NCBI GenBank assembly: GCA_018524725.1
Contig: JAEUWP010000119.1
Coordinates: forward strand, 1-10,701
Reading direction: 5' to 3'
Origin: Podaxis mareebaensis
Taxonomy: Eukaryota > Basidiomycota > Agaricomycetes > Agaricales > Agaricaceae
DNA: 10,701 bases
Positions 1 through 8,460 of this stretch are shown piece after piece. Every line of letters starts with the position of its first letter. Position 1 is the first letter of the stretch. The position numbers and the translations under genes were made by a program. The notes under the pieces were generated by a model. It saw only the letters and a list, made by a program, of their open reading frames with translations. It searched no databases and was not told the origin of the DNA.

Positions 1-1676
1 TGATTATGAGAAATGTTCATCCCAAGATATTCAACAGATGTCTGTTCGAATTTACATTTCTCGGGTTTGACATAGAGGTCATTCTCTCTTAGCCTCTTCA
101 GAACTTCATGAGTTTCTTTTTGCAAAGAAGAGAGGTCATTGGAGAAAATAAGGATATCATCCATGTAGACAATGACCGTGGTGCATCCAGGTTTGTCTAT
201 CAGGTCATGAAATATATGGTCCATCATTGCTTGGAATGTGGCTGGACTATTAGTCATTCCAAAGAACATGACATTTGGTTCGAAAAGACCAAAAGGGGTT
301 TGGAAGGTGCCTTTCCATTGGTCACCTTCTCGAATGCAGATATTATTATATCCTGCACGAATATCAAGAGTAGTGAAATACTTGGCGCCTTTAAGGCAAT
401 CTAGTATTCCAGAAATAGAAGGAATAGGATACACATTCTTCACTGTGAATTGGTTCAAATGTCTGTAGTCCTGAATGGGTCGCAGCTTTCCATCTTTCTT
501 TGATATGAAGAAGAATGGTGCGGCTTGTGGGCTTTTGGATTTCCTGATGTAACCTTTTCATTGGTTATCATCTAAGAATTGCTTTAACTCTAACAGTTCA
601 TTGTCTGTCAAGCGGTACAATTTAGCTGCTTCAGGTTTAAAGTCTGGTTTTAGGTCAATCTTGTGATCATACGGTCGTGATGGAGGATATCTTTCTGATT
701 CCTTTTCACTGAATAGATTTAAATAATCCCAATAAACTTTTGGGACAATGTCCTTCGGATCCACAGACTTCTTTGAGCCATGGTAGGCCTGATAGGACTT
801 CTGTGCTTCTGAGATTTTGGTATTGATCTCTAGAGTGGCATGCACTAGGTCAAGCTGAGCTTCATAATCGAGTCTAGCTTTCCTGCAGACAGAATGCGGA
901 ACATTCTCAGTTGCCTTTTCGGCTAGCTGGATATGATCGATCTGGATCTCGTTTTTGGTATCCATGTTATCGATATTTATAGCAGGGATCTTAGATCTCC
1001 TGGTTCGCCATTGAAAGGTACATTTCATCCAATCAATATCAGGGTTATGTTTTTCGAGAAATGGGAGGCCGATGATCATTGGTTGCTCTCCAATTTCTGC
1101 AATGTAGCAAGTAACATCTATGTCACGATTATCTATGTGTAGCTGCAATTCTGCTTGTGCAGTAATAGCATGGCCTACGTTCATAGTACCATTGACATTT
1201 CATACTGGTATAGGTCTAGCCAAGGGTATCATTCTTAACCCAAGCCATTGAACAGTTGAGGGAGAGACGAAATCTCCTTGTGCGCCACTATCCAGTAGCA
1301 GATAGATAGTAGCAACTGTGGAAGAATTCGGATTCTTTAGTATGGCAGGAATATACAGGGACTTGTTGTTGGTCAATGCTGACAAACAGATTTCAGCTAT
1401 CATCGGCTCAGTGGAAGAGTGGGTAGTCGAAATCTGGTCTGAGTTCGGATCTGTAACTGATACAGGAGGTTCTTTAGACAGTTTCCTACTCTCTATTTTA
1501 TGAGTGAGATATTTTTGAGTGGTCCAATGAGAGTCATAGTGATTCTGTATATCAAAGGGAGGTTCAAAGTCCATACTAGAATTCGAAAGCTCGGGAGGAC
1601 TCAGAGGCGTTGCTTCTACTCTGGTCCTTGCGGAAAAGACTGTTGTTCTTCTTTGACGATCTTGGCCATTGCATGG
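1..1676 (-). pseudogene. pol: pol: aspartic protease and reverse transcriptase (broken, cut by window edge)
   Basis: The frame opens after a TAA at 1677-1679 and runs to the window edge with two in-frame TGA codons (1200-1202 and 558-560). The retropepsin active site LLLDSGAQGDF lies near 1275-1300, with the catalytic Asp codon at 1290-1292. A second protease block, PMIIGLPFLEKHNPDIDW, follows across the first TGA. RT begins after about position 700. It shows KLYRLTDNELLELKQFL, then past the second [23 protein letters not shown], the motif A region [12 protein letters not shown], the block [20 protein letters not shown], and the catalytic YMDDILIF with YMDD at 156-167. The RT catalytic residues are present and the frame from 557 to 1 is clean. 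Pol is -1 relative to gag and overlaps its end by about 60 nt, as expected for a frameshifted Gag-Pol. Both stops fit a CGA (Arg) to TGA change. RNase H and integrase lie outside the window. Confidence 0.9.
1616..1676 (-). other. gag/pol overlap with -1 frame relationship
   Basis: Gag ends at TAG 1616-1618. The pol frame, shifted by -1, is open from 1676. The overlap of about 60 nt is where a ribosomal -1 shift would have to occur. I see no textbook X-XXY-YYZ slippery heptamer in the gag phase; T-rich and A-rich runs near 1630 and 1650 are the nearest candidates. Confidence 0.55.
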
Positions 1677-1900
1677 TTAGCCAATTCATTCTGATCTTCA
1701 GCAGTCATTTCGGCAAATGCAACCTTGATCACATTAAGAGTGTTGAGACAAGATGGAGAAGGATTGGAAGAAGAAGAAGGGGAAGGGTGTGATCAATTTG
1801 AGGAAGAGAAAGATGTTGAGGCTGAAGGCCGAGAGGAGGGTCGTTTTCCTTTCTGGAACTGCCTCTGGTTCGCTGGAGATTGTCAGTTCTTGTAAAGGGG

Positions 1901-1942
1901 GCATGATCGTGCCCAATGGTTCATGTTACCACAGGTGATGCA
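1901..1942 (-). other. CCHC zinc knuckle of gag nucleocapsid
   Basis: The gag frame reads CITCGNMNHWARSC here, a perfect C-X2-C-X4-H-X4-C retroviral-type zinc knuckle. It is preceded by a basic segment (QQDRMKRGA). Such knuckles bind the element's RNA for packaging. All four zinc ligands are intact although TGA codons lie just before (1970-1972) and after (1883-1885). Confidence 0.92.
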
Positions 1943-3994
1943 TGCTCCTCGTTTCATTCGGTCCTGTTGTCAATCAGTTAGGATAGCATTCACTGAGATG
2001 CCTTGCTTGGCATAATCATCTTCTTCATCTGAGGAAAAATCGGGGATTTCTTCTTCATCTCCAGAAGAGAATTCTTCAAGTGCGTCAATATCCATGGCTT
2101 CACCTGGTGGGAGTCTTCGCTCTTTATAGACAAATTTGTTTCTAGGGGTATCATTGAATGCGTCATTGAAATAAGAGAGCTGAGACAAGGGACCTCTCCC
2201 AGTCTTGCACATCTGGTATTGCTGGAAGTTATTAACAATCCTAGCAACATCAGCTTGCCATTGGGCATAGGTAGTGGGAGGTTGGGTTGTTAAATATAGT
2301 TGTCATTGTACCCAATCAGGAATAGAGTCGACATAGAGATGGACCTTGTGATTATCATTGGTGATGTTTGCCTGACTCAGAAGGTAGGTGAACATCTGGT
2401 TAAAGACAGTAATGTCAGTTTTAGAGATGTTGAGACAAGCACATTGAAGCTTTTCAGTAGCTTGCGTCACTTCAATCTTTGGTTTGAAATGGTCTTTGAG
2501 TCGGATATTGAAATTGTGCCAAGTACCGTATTCATAAGTGTTATTGGTGGTATTCCACTTTTCTTTCATAAAAGTGTTGCGGAATCCAGCAGCATTGCCT
2601 TTGGTCACATACTGGAGGGTATATAGGATTTTCTTCCTGTCATCGATGTTGTTCTGCACATTTTGAAATGCAGCTCGATGATCATCGAAGACTAGTCGAA
2701 GTTGGTCTTGGAAGGTCTGAAAGTTGCAAGGTTCACTGTCGAATGGTTGAATCTTCGGGGCTTTGGGTGTGGCCATGGCTGCGTTCTGTTGACAAGCTGG
2801 TGGTCCTTGTGGTGGGTTAGGAGGAGGAGGAGATGGTGGTTGATTAAACAGATTCGAGGTCAATGATGTAGTACCTGGTACTCTCAGTATCAGATGAGTC
2901 AGTCTCTGTGGGGGTGTCTGATCGATAGGTAACTCTGGCCTCTGCGTCTCTGTAGTAGATCAGCTCAGAGGTGTAGTATCAGTCAGTGTTGGGGTTTGGG
3001 ATGAATACGATGGTGACTTGTTGGTTCCAAAGGTATTGGAGGTTTGGATAGTGTCTGCTAAGTGTGAAGTTTGCATTTCTGGGTACCTTGAGGAAGGCCA
3101 TATATCTGGTCCTTGCCACGAATGCAGAGATAGGGGCAAAGGTGTATTGATCCAGGTCTTAGGTTGTACACTTGTCACAGATGCAAATGTAGAATTCTGT
3201 GATTCTGACTGCTCAGTTAGCAATGTGGTACGCCTGTGTGAAACAGTTTGGGGAGTGCTGTCTAGGACTGGTTCTGGGGTTGATGGTCATGTTGAATGAT
3301 ACAATGGTGGTTCGATAGTTCGGAATCATTGCAGTGGGTTCAAGGGTTTGGACTCTCTGGTAGCTGTCTGCTCAGCTGAAGGAAAGGTGGTTGAGGTAGT
3401 AGTTGAGAGAGGGGGTACTGTTGTAGTTGTGTGCTGACGATGGCTCAAATGGCATTCAAAAGCTCTGAGAAGTGCCTCAGCTTGGTCAATCTCTTGAGGG
3501 GAACCTGTCCAATGGAGATATAGACTTTGGGCTTGCTTGGCCTGCTGAAAGCATTCTTTGAACTGTGTGAAGAGAGTGGGATGTTTGACAAAAGTGGGAA
3601 GGGTCTCAAACTGCCAACTGTGTTGGAGTTTGTAGTGAAGAAGGATGTCAGTGTCTTGGTAGACACTGAGTGGAGATTCAGGAAGTTCTGCTTCACCTTC
3701 TCATGAATAACAGAGGGTATAGTAGACTCCTAGTAGCTCTCATTTTGTGTAGGATTTGCCATCAATAAGGATTATATTCTCTGTACTGCAGGTGTAATTG
3801 TCGAGTTGATTTCAAAAGTCGCTCTTGGAGCATGCTCTCTGGAAAAGGTTTTGGAGTTCTGTGAAGTGGGAGTCAGAGAAAGGTCAGTAGGAAGGGGGAG
3901 GAAGTTGAGGGTATGGATTAGATGGTGTATGCCTAGTAATAGGTGGGGGTAAATGAGATGTGTTGGACAACAGTCCAGACAAAAGGTCAGAGGG

Positions 3995-4076
3995 TGCTCC
4001 ACTGAAGTTATCTTGCAGGAGACTTTGGCCGAGGATGCTCCACTGAAATTATCTTGCAGGAGACTTGGGTCAACTC
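3995..4076. repeat. imperfect 41-bp tandem duplication at the gag 5' end
   Basis: A core of about 33 bp beginning TGCTCCACTGAA occurs at 3995 and again at 4036, offset 41 bp, with a few mismatches. Because 41 is not a multiple of 3 the duplication changes the gag reading phase and brings in the only TAA (4049-4051) close to the presumed start. The module codes for LLQDNFSGA in both copies, in different phases. Confidence 0.75.
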
Positions 4077-4908
4077 ATAGCCACGAGGACAAAAGAGAAG
4101 GTAAGGAGTGGAAGTATAGCTTTACGATTCTGTTACATAGAGACAGTTTCTACACGTCATCTCAGTGTGGAGAGATACTGTCCTAAGACAACCCAGCACT
4201 ATTAAGTTCCTGAAATGGAACACCCATCCATTCTCTGTAGAGAACTAGAGGCTGGCTGGAAATCTCACAGGGACTGCCTAGGGAGAGATATGACTTGTAA
4301 GGTCGCAGGCTACTCTGTAGGTTTAGCTGTTATGCCAGTTATCCTGTTGAGGCAGGTAGAGCTCTCACGTGGCAAGAAGATAAAGTGGAAGACAGTCCTC
4401 GCTATTCTTGTGCTATGTACAAATGATCGTAAAGCTAAGTTCTACTTACTTTATGAGCTATCTAAATATGAGGGCAATTGCTATTCTACATGTCCTAAAG
4501 GAGAATCTTCATAGTTACTTCAGTACTCTAAGTATAGTCGACTGAGCCTGAAGTAAGATGAGATCTGCAGAAGGCAAGCTATTATTGTACAACATATCAC
4601 CAAGCCCGAGTGCTAACATAGTGCATCTTCGGAAGATCTGAGGTGAGGCCGAAGTTGCGATGGAAGGCAGGTCAGGGTAGATGCTTGGAGCAGGAAGACA
4701 GAACAGCGGTCAACGAATGATGAGGCAGGAATGTGAGAGAGACATGAATGATGGCAGAAACAAGAGGAGTGTAACAAAGCATAAGAAAGCAAATATGGGG
4801 TATCAGTATAATGCAAGAATACAGATAACAACCAGGTAAGTGGTTATCCCAAGACATCTTTTCTCAATCCTAAATTAATAGGAGAGAATCCTTGGAAGGA
4901 GAGTCTTG
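4077..4908 (-). other. untranslated leader of the retroelement
   Basis: This stretch lies between the primer binding site and the recognisable gag frame. No frame on either strand gives a convincing protein. Short ORFs here, such as minus 4613-4831, have biased composition and no motif. It may contain the real gag start or an intron, but nothing in the sequence decides this. CpG is present at moderate density, unlike the region to its right. Confidence 0.5.
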
Positions 4909-4920
4909 GGGCCCATAACC
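4909..4920 (-). other. primer binding site complementary to the initiator tRNA-Met anticodon arm
   Basis: The minus strand reads GGTTATGGGCCC directly after an LTR end ...TTTGTCA. The plus strand GGGCCCATAACC matches the anticodon stem-loop (anticodon CAT) of eukaryotic initiator tRNA-Met over 12 nt. Drosophila copia uses such an internal half-tRNA fragment as primer rather than the tRNA 3' CCA end. Direct abutment on a terminal CA dinucleotide supports both the site and the LTR end at 4921. I saw no better CCA-end type site in the leader. Confidence 0.75.
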
Positions 4921-5170
4921 TGACAAAGAGAGAAGGAGTTTGCGACTACAAAAGCATAGTGTCAGTGGAGAGTAAACCAGTTACTCACAATCTGAGGCTG
5001 GTTGAACAGGAATGTGTCCTGAGAAGTGAGGGAAAGGTAAATCTTCAGGTGTACCAGAAAAGAGGATGCTGAGTTGATAATAGCAAGGTATGTTGGATAG
5101 AAAGCTTAGTAGTCAAGTAGAGACAAGGAATGTAAAACTCCAGTGAAGAAAGTACACTACTACAGAGAGG

Positions 5171-5178
5171 TTTAAATA
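5171..5178 (-). promoter_or_regulatory. TATA-like box of the LTR promoter
   Basis: The minus strand reads TATTTAAA, about 250 bp before the LTR inner end, a sensible place for a U3/R promoter that would drive gag-pol transcription leftwards. The match is TATA-like, not perfect, and no transcription start can be seen. Confidence 0.45.
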
Positions 5179-5219
5179 CCATAGAGAGTAGCTACACTGG
5201 GCATAGGGTATCATACATG

Positions 5220-5265
5220 CATGAGTAAGAAACATAAGATATACATGCATACAACATGAGTAAGA
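5220..5265. promoter_or_regulatory. paired 11-bp direct repeats upstream of the LTR TATA box
   Basis: CATGAGTAAGA occurs exactly at 5220-5230 and 5255-5265, 35 bp apart, about 40-85 bp upstream of the minus-strand TATA-like box. A weaker relative, ATGAGTAATA, lies near 5366. On the minus strand the unit contains TTACTCA, close to bZIP (AP-1/Gcn4-like) sites. Role as an upstream activating element is inference. Confidence 0.4.
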
Positions 5266-5441
5266 TGCATGTAAAGGATAAAATAAGAAAGAACATGACT
5301 CTACCATATGCTACAGGAGTCATTAGAAGCTAGAAACATTTCTACAGGTCATAAACCATGAGGATATGAGTAATACTAACACAGGCTGTACATCTATGCA
5401 AGTGTTGTGAGTATATTAATAGAAATGGATCAATCTAAACA

Positions 5442-5870
5442 CAGCATGAAGCTATGGATGAGTCCAAAAATATATTTGCTCTGTCAATGCAGAGTGTATG
5501 CATTGAGGATACAGCATGTATTGCCAATGGCAAGTATATGCATAAGCATAATGCTAATTCATTCCTCAACACTCAAGGTATCCTGAGGGAGATGTTGCAA
5601 CATAGTCATCAGCTCCTCTGGTTAGAGAGTCTCCATGAAGGAGCTCTGTGAAGCTTTCTATTTGCAATATGGTTGGCTCAATGGCAGCATAGTCATTGAT
5701 AGAGAAAGAACTAGCATTGGACATGTAGGTTTGGAAGTGGATCATTTTTGGAATGGGGAAATGAAATGTCTCTTCTTATATTCTACCAAGATTCTTGGAA
5801 GTCTATTTTTGATGGCCTTCACATTTCCCATCCTAGATGGTCTTATCTACCCCAGGTCAAGAAGGCTGTA
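5442..5870 (+). pseudogene. fragments of an unrecognised protein-coding sequence, antisense to the retroelement
   Basis: One frame (first base of codons at positions divisible by 3) is open at 5439-5648 and again at 5715-5897 (TAG). It reads protein-like segments such as MQSVCIEDTACIANGKYMHK and QGILREMLQHSHQLLWLESL, then SFLEWGNEMSLLIFYQDSWK and LHISHPRWSYLPQVKKAVID. Between them are a TGA (5649-5651) and several stops (about 5694-5714), which an intron ending at CTAG 5711-5714 could remove in part. Two ATG-started ORFs, 5454-5651 and 5635-5871, overlap here; the second is probably in the wrong frame. I do not recognise the family. It could be the 5' exons of the gene at 5985-7773 or a separate relic. 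There is no CpG anywhere in it. Confidence 0.4.
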
Positions 5871-5984
5871 ATAGATTCTGAACACAAACAAGATAAATAG
5901 GCATCAGTACAATTCCATTATCACTACTCTATCCCACTTTTTCAGAGTTGATTTCTACTACTCTTTTCTCCTATTGATTATATC

Positions 5985-7773
5985 ATGTCCTCAAGCCAAG
6001 ATGATATTCTAATCCACTGGTCTATTTTTTTCTATTTTTAGCCACTAATAACAATATCTGTAATAGAAATTAAGGCCTTGCAAGACCAAGAAAAAAATTT
6101 GATCAAAGAACTTGCACAACAGCAGACTATAATAGATCAAGCCTGAGTGTCCTGTCAAAGAGGTGAAACACTCTGTATGCATCTATGTTTTATATATTGT
6201 AGATATTATCTTACTAATGATATATAGAGACTATCAAAGCTGCCAATGCACTTATTTTATCAAATAAAAAAGTACTTAAGGGTATTCATGCTCAGCTAAA
6301 CAAGCTTAGCTTCAGAGTTGTACCCCTTATTGCTGGTCCCTCTGGTTATAGGGCTGATGAAGAACCTACAAAGGAAACTCCACCTCCTATTATTACATCT
6401 ACTTCAGCTTCCATATTCCCTTCAACTGCTACTCATCCCCTCACACCTAACCCATCTCCAATATCTCATGAGACTATGCCTCACATCCCTTCTGATGTTT
6501 CTAAACAAACTGACCTCATGGTTTTTCCTCCTGTTTCCCATGACCCTCCTCATTCTATCCAAGGTGCTCTAGTACAGGAGCAGACAAATCTCTCTGCTTC
6601 CTTTGCAATTCCACTAGTAATCACCTCAGGGCCTTTATCATCAGCTCAAATCTTGGCTTCAACTACTTCTCATGCTTCTACTTCTACAGCAACTACTCCT
6701 GCAGAATCTCAGGCTTCTAGGCTTACTAAAAGAGGGAATTCCTTCTTTGAGAGTGGTAATGACTCTGGAGAACCAAAACCTGACTTCAAAGGTCAAAAAT
6801 ATATTGATATTAGTGATGAAAACTTTGAGCTCAAGCTCATTGATGAAGATACCAAGGAAGCCTGTTAGTATTCTTTCTCTCTACTTAGTTATCATATAAC
6901 TCATAAGATATTTTAGTACTTCACCCTAGCCAAAAGAAACATGAAACCTCAGCTGATTCCTCAAGCTCAGAAAGTGGTATTCCTCTAGGTATGTAAATTA
7001 TATCTGGATACATGATTCTATCTCCAACACCTGTGAACAGCTAGAGTAACTAAGATAAAGCAGTCAGAAAAACAAAAAAAGGAGAGAAGAGAAAACCTGC
7101 TTACAACTATTCCAATGGTATATTCTATATTTTTGTTATAGCCTCAACTGATGATGACTCTAGATAAAGGAATGGAGTTTTTAAAAACATGGCTCAATGC
7201 TCCAGATGGTGACAAACTTGAAATTCCAGCCAATCTCAAGAGTCAAGTCAGGAAGCAGCCTGACTATCTGCTTGAAGCCTATAGTACAACCTATGGGCTC
7301 ACTCTTGAGATGCTGACAAATGAAACTGGAAACTCCATTTGTATCCATCATGACCTCAAGGACTGTGTCACTACTCATATTGATGGTGATGGCTCAGGAG
7401 GTGTACATATCCATGGAGTATCTGAGAAGAGGAGAATGAAGGGAAAGAAGTATCTGAATGGCCAGGTTGCAGGCCTTTTTTTTCATATGGATGCCTGCCC
7501 AAAAATGCTGTGGGTGGAGCTCTACTTTGGAAGGTATAGAAAATCTCTTCCATCCTCAATGGGAGCTTGGTAGTGGAGGGATTTGGTTCCAGGCCCTTAG
7601 ATCCAAGAAATGTGCTTGCTATCATTCAGAATCTTCATAGGTTGTGGGGCATTGAGTTAGAGGACATGTTCTCAGGATCACTTTCTCTGAGCAGGGATGA
7701 AGTGGAGAAAGAGATGATGGTGAAAATGCTGACCCACATGGGATCCACTTACTATGAGACATATATGGCTTGA
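5985..7773 (+). pseudogene. multi-exon protein gene of unknown family, broken
   Basis: A CT-rich leader precedes ATG 5985. Likely exons are about 6042-6162 (coiled-coil-like, QDQEKNLIKELAQQQTIIDQ), 6228-6863 (ANALILSNKKVLKGIHAQLN, then a long Ser/Thr/Pro-rich linker, then DISDENFELKLIDEDTKEA), 6917-6988 (Ser-rich), 7041-7117 (very basic, KIKQSEKQKKERRENLL) and 7142-7773 (globular, MEFLKTWLNAPDGDKLEIPA to MVKMLTHMGSTYYETYMA). Introns fit well: 6163-6227 with a TACTAAT branch site, 6864-6916, 6989-7040 and 7118-7141. Phases join correctly across the last three. Breaks: an in-frame TAG before 6042, TGA at 6144-6146, a one-base shift at a run of eight T (7476-7483), and TAG at 7537-7539. The layout of coiled coil, disordered linker, basic patch and globular end might suit a nuclear protein, but no domain is recognised. 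All Arg codons are AGA or AGG because CpG is absent. Confidence 0.5.
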
Positions 7774-7922
7774 GAGTTACCATTGAAACTTAGTTCCTAG
7801 CTAGTTTATGTTTTGTTGCTAGATTCAAAATAACTGTTGTTGTTCCAGTGTATAAGAGTGAGAATAGTATATTGCATGCTCTAGATACCTTCTGAATGAA
7901 GGACTTGAGACAGCAGAATTCT
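7774..7922. other. non-coding spacer after the plus-strand gene
   Basis: This is the short AT-rich stretch after the TGA at 7771-7773. It probably includes the 3' UTR. A degenerate partial copy of the 34-bp repeat (GGACTTGAGACAGCAGAATT) lies at about 7901-7920 just before the regular array. Confidence 0.5.
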
Positions 7923-8364
7923 AAGGTCCTAGGTGCAGTAGAATTCTACTCCCATTAAGGTCCTGGAAACAGTAGAATTCTACTCCCATTAAGGTCCTAG
8001 ATGCAGTAGAATTCTACTACCATTAAGGTCCTAGGTGTAGTAGGATTCTACTCCCACTAAGGTCCTAGATGCAGTAGGATTCTACTACTATTAAGATCCT
8101 AGGGACAGTAGAATTCTACTCCTATTAAGGTCCAAGGGGCAGTAGAATTCTACTCCTATTGAGGTCCTACAGGCAGTAGAATTCTACTACCATTAAGGAC
8201 CTAGGCACAGTAGAATTCTACTCCTGCTAAGGTCCTAGGAATAGTAGAACTCTACCACTATTAAGGTCCTAGATGCAGTAGAGTTCTACTCCTATTAAGG
8301 TCCTAGGAACAGTAGAATTCTACTCCTATCATGGTCCTAAGCCTGGTAGGATTCTACTACTATT
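7923..8364. repeat. 34-bp minisatellite, 13 head-to-tail copies
   Basis: Copies start at 7923, 7957, 7991, 8025, 8059, 8093, 8127, 8161, 8195, 8229, 8263, 8297 and 8331, an unbroken 34-bp period. Each starts AAGGTCCTAG (with changes), then three or four variable bases, then the core AGTAGAATTCTACT, then a CCNATT-like end. The core is a perfect 14-bp palindrome centred on GAATTC, and CCTAGG in several copies is a second small palindrome. Copies 11 and 12 carry GTAGAACTCTAC and GTAGAGTTCTAC, which are reverse complements of each other. No indels separate the copies. A decayed half copy flanks each side. There is no CpG in the array. Confidence 0.97.
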
Positions 8365-8460
8365 ATAGTTCTAAAGGTCATAAAATTGAGTTCCTCATTA
8401 TGACACTAATACAACTGAAACAATAGTATCTAGAATGTTGTTCAATTTTTGGTCAATAGG
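8365..8460. other. AT-rich spacer, nothing recognised
   Basis: The first bases (ATAGTTCTAAAGGTC) look like a decayed fourteenth minisatellite copy. The rest shows no ORF, repeat or motif. Confidence 0.4.

Larger units (their letters stand above)
1616..4050 (-). pseudogene. gag: gag: capsid and nucleocapsid polyprotein with long N-terminal extension (broken)
   Basis: One reading frame can be followed from about 4050 down to a TAG at 1616-1618, some 810 codons. It is interrupted only by 11 TGA codons, whose lowest bases are at 3884, 3812, 3740, 3701, 3326, 3287, 2960, 2303, 1970, 1883 and 1793. From the N-terminus there is a Pro/Ser/Thr-rich stretch; a compact region with LLHYKLQHSWQFETLPTFV and AKQAQSLYLHWTGSPQEIDQ (about 3440-3700); another S/T/P-rich linker (about 2870-3440); a retrotransposon capsid-like domain with KIQPFDSEPCNFQTFQDQLR and WHNFNIRLKDHFKP (2303-2800); an acidic linker rich in Asp/Glu/Ser (1980-2110); a CCHC knuckle; a basic and Ser-rich tail; and the C-terminus FPQGPE. 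The true start is not resolved because an imperfect 41-bp duplication shifts the frame near 3995-4076. This is longer than a typical 250-450 residue gag, so the N-terminal part could be a separate ancestral ORF that happens to be in the same frame. Confidence 0.8.
1..5322 (-). mobile_element. Ty3/gypsy LTR retrotransposon, 5' part, degraded
   Basis: On the minus strand the order is LTR, primer binding site, leader, gag with a CCHC knuckle, then pol with protease followed directly by reverse transcriptase. Protease-RT order without an intervening integrase is the Ty3/gypsy arrangement; Ty1/copia places integrase before RT. The element runs off the left edge of the window, so RNase H, integrase, polypurine tract and 3' LTR are not seen. 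Gag and pol are interrupted by 13 in-frame TGA codons, so this copy cannot make its proteins by normal translation. The right boundary given is the end for an LTR of ordinary size; the LTR may reach 8592 (see findings). Confidence 0.85.
4921..5322 (-). repeat. 5' LTR, inner end certain, outer end uncertain (5322, 5350 or 8592)
   Basis: The inner end is TGTCA (minus strand) at 4921, next to the primer binding site. LTRs begin TG and end CA. Minus-strand TGAC starts that could pair with the terminal GTCA occur at 5322 (about 400 bp LTR), 5350, and 8592 (about 3.67 kb LTR). The partner LTR lies outside the window, so length cannot be settled here. The stretch contains a TATA-like promoter and U3-like direct repeats, and has one CpG (4943). 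Confidence 0.65.

Noticed and set aside
108..468. Plus-strand ORFs over the RT region
   Set aside because: They are shadows of the minus-strand RT frame, which carries YMDD and other RT motifs.
1734..1916. Minus-strand 60-residue ORF in the gag tail
   Set aside because: It is out of phase with the zinc knuckle and the gag C-terminus; the gag frame itself passes through with TGA breaks.
3445..3696. Minus-strand 83-residue Ser/Lys-rich ORF
   Set aside because: The gag frame on the same strand gives a better-balanced protein with several Trp and joins to gag on both sides.
1..4050. UGA read as an amino acid (alternative code or selenocysteine)
   Set aside because: The neighbouring MARVEL-type gene ends in TGA and needs no recoding, and every TGA in gag and pol fits CGA deamination.
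4613..4857. Minus-strand ORFs in the leader
   Set aside because: Composition is biased, there is no motif, and they lie in the untranslated leader between the primer site and gag.
7923..8364. CRISPR-like array (regular period, palindromic repeat)
   Set aside because: Copies are similar along the whole 34 bp with no unique spacers of proper length, there are no cas genes, and the neighbourhood is eukaryotic with spliceosomal introns.
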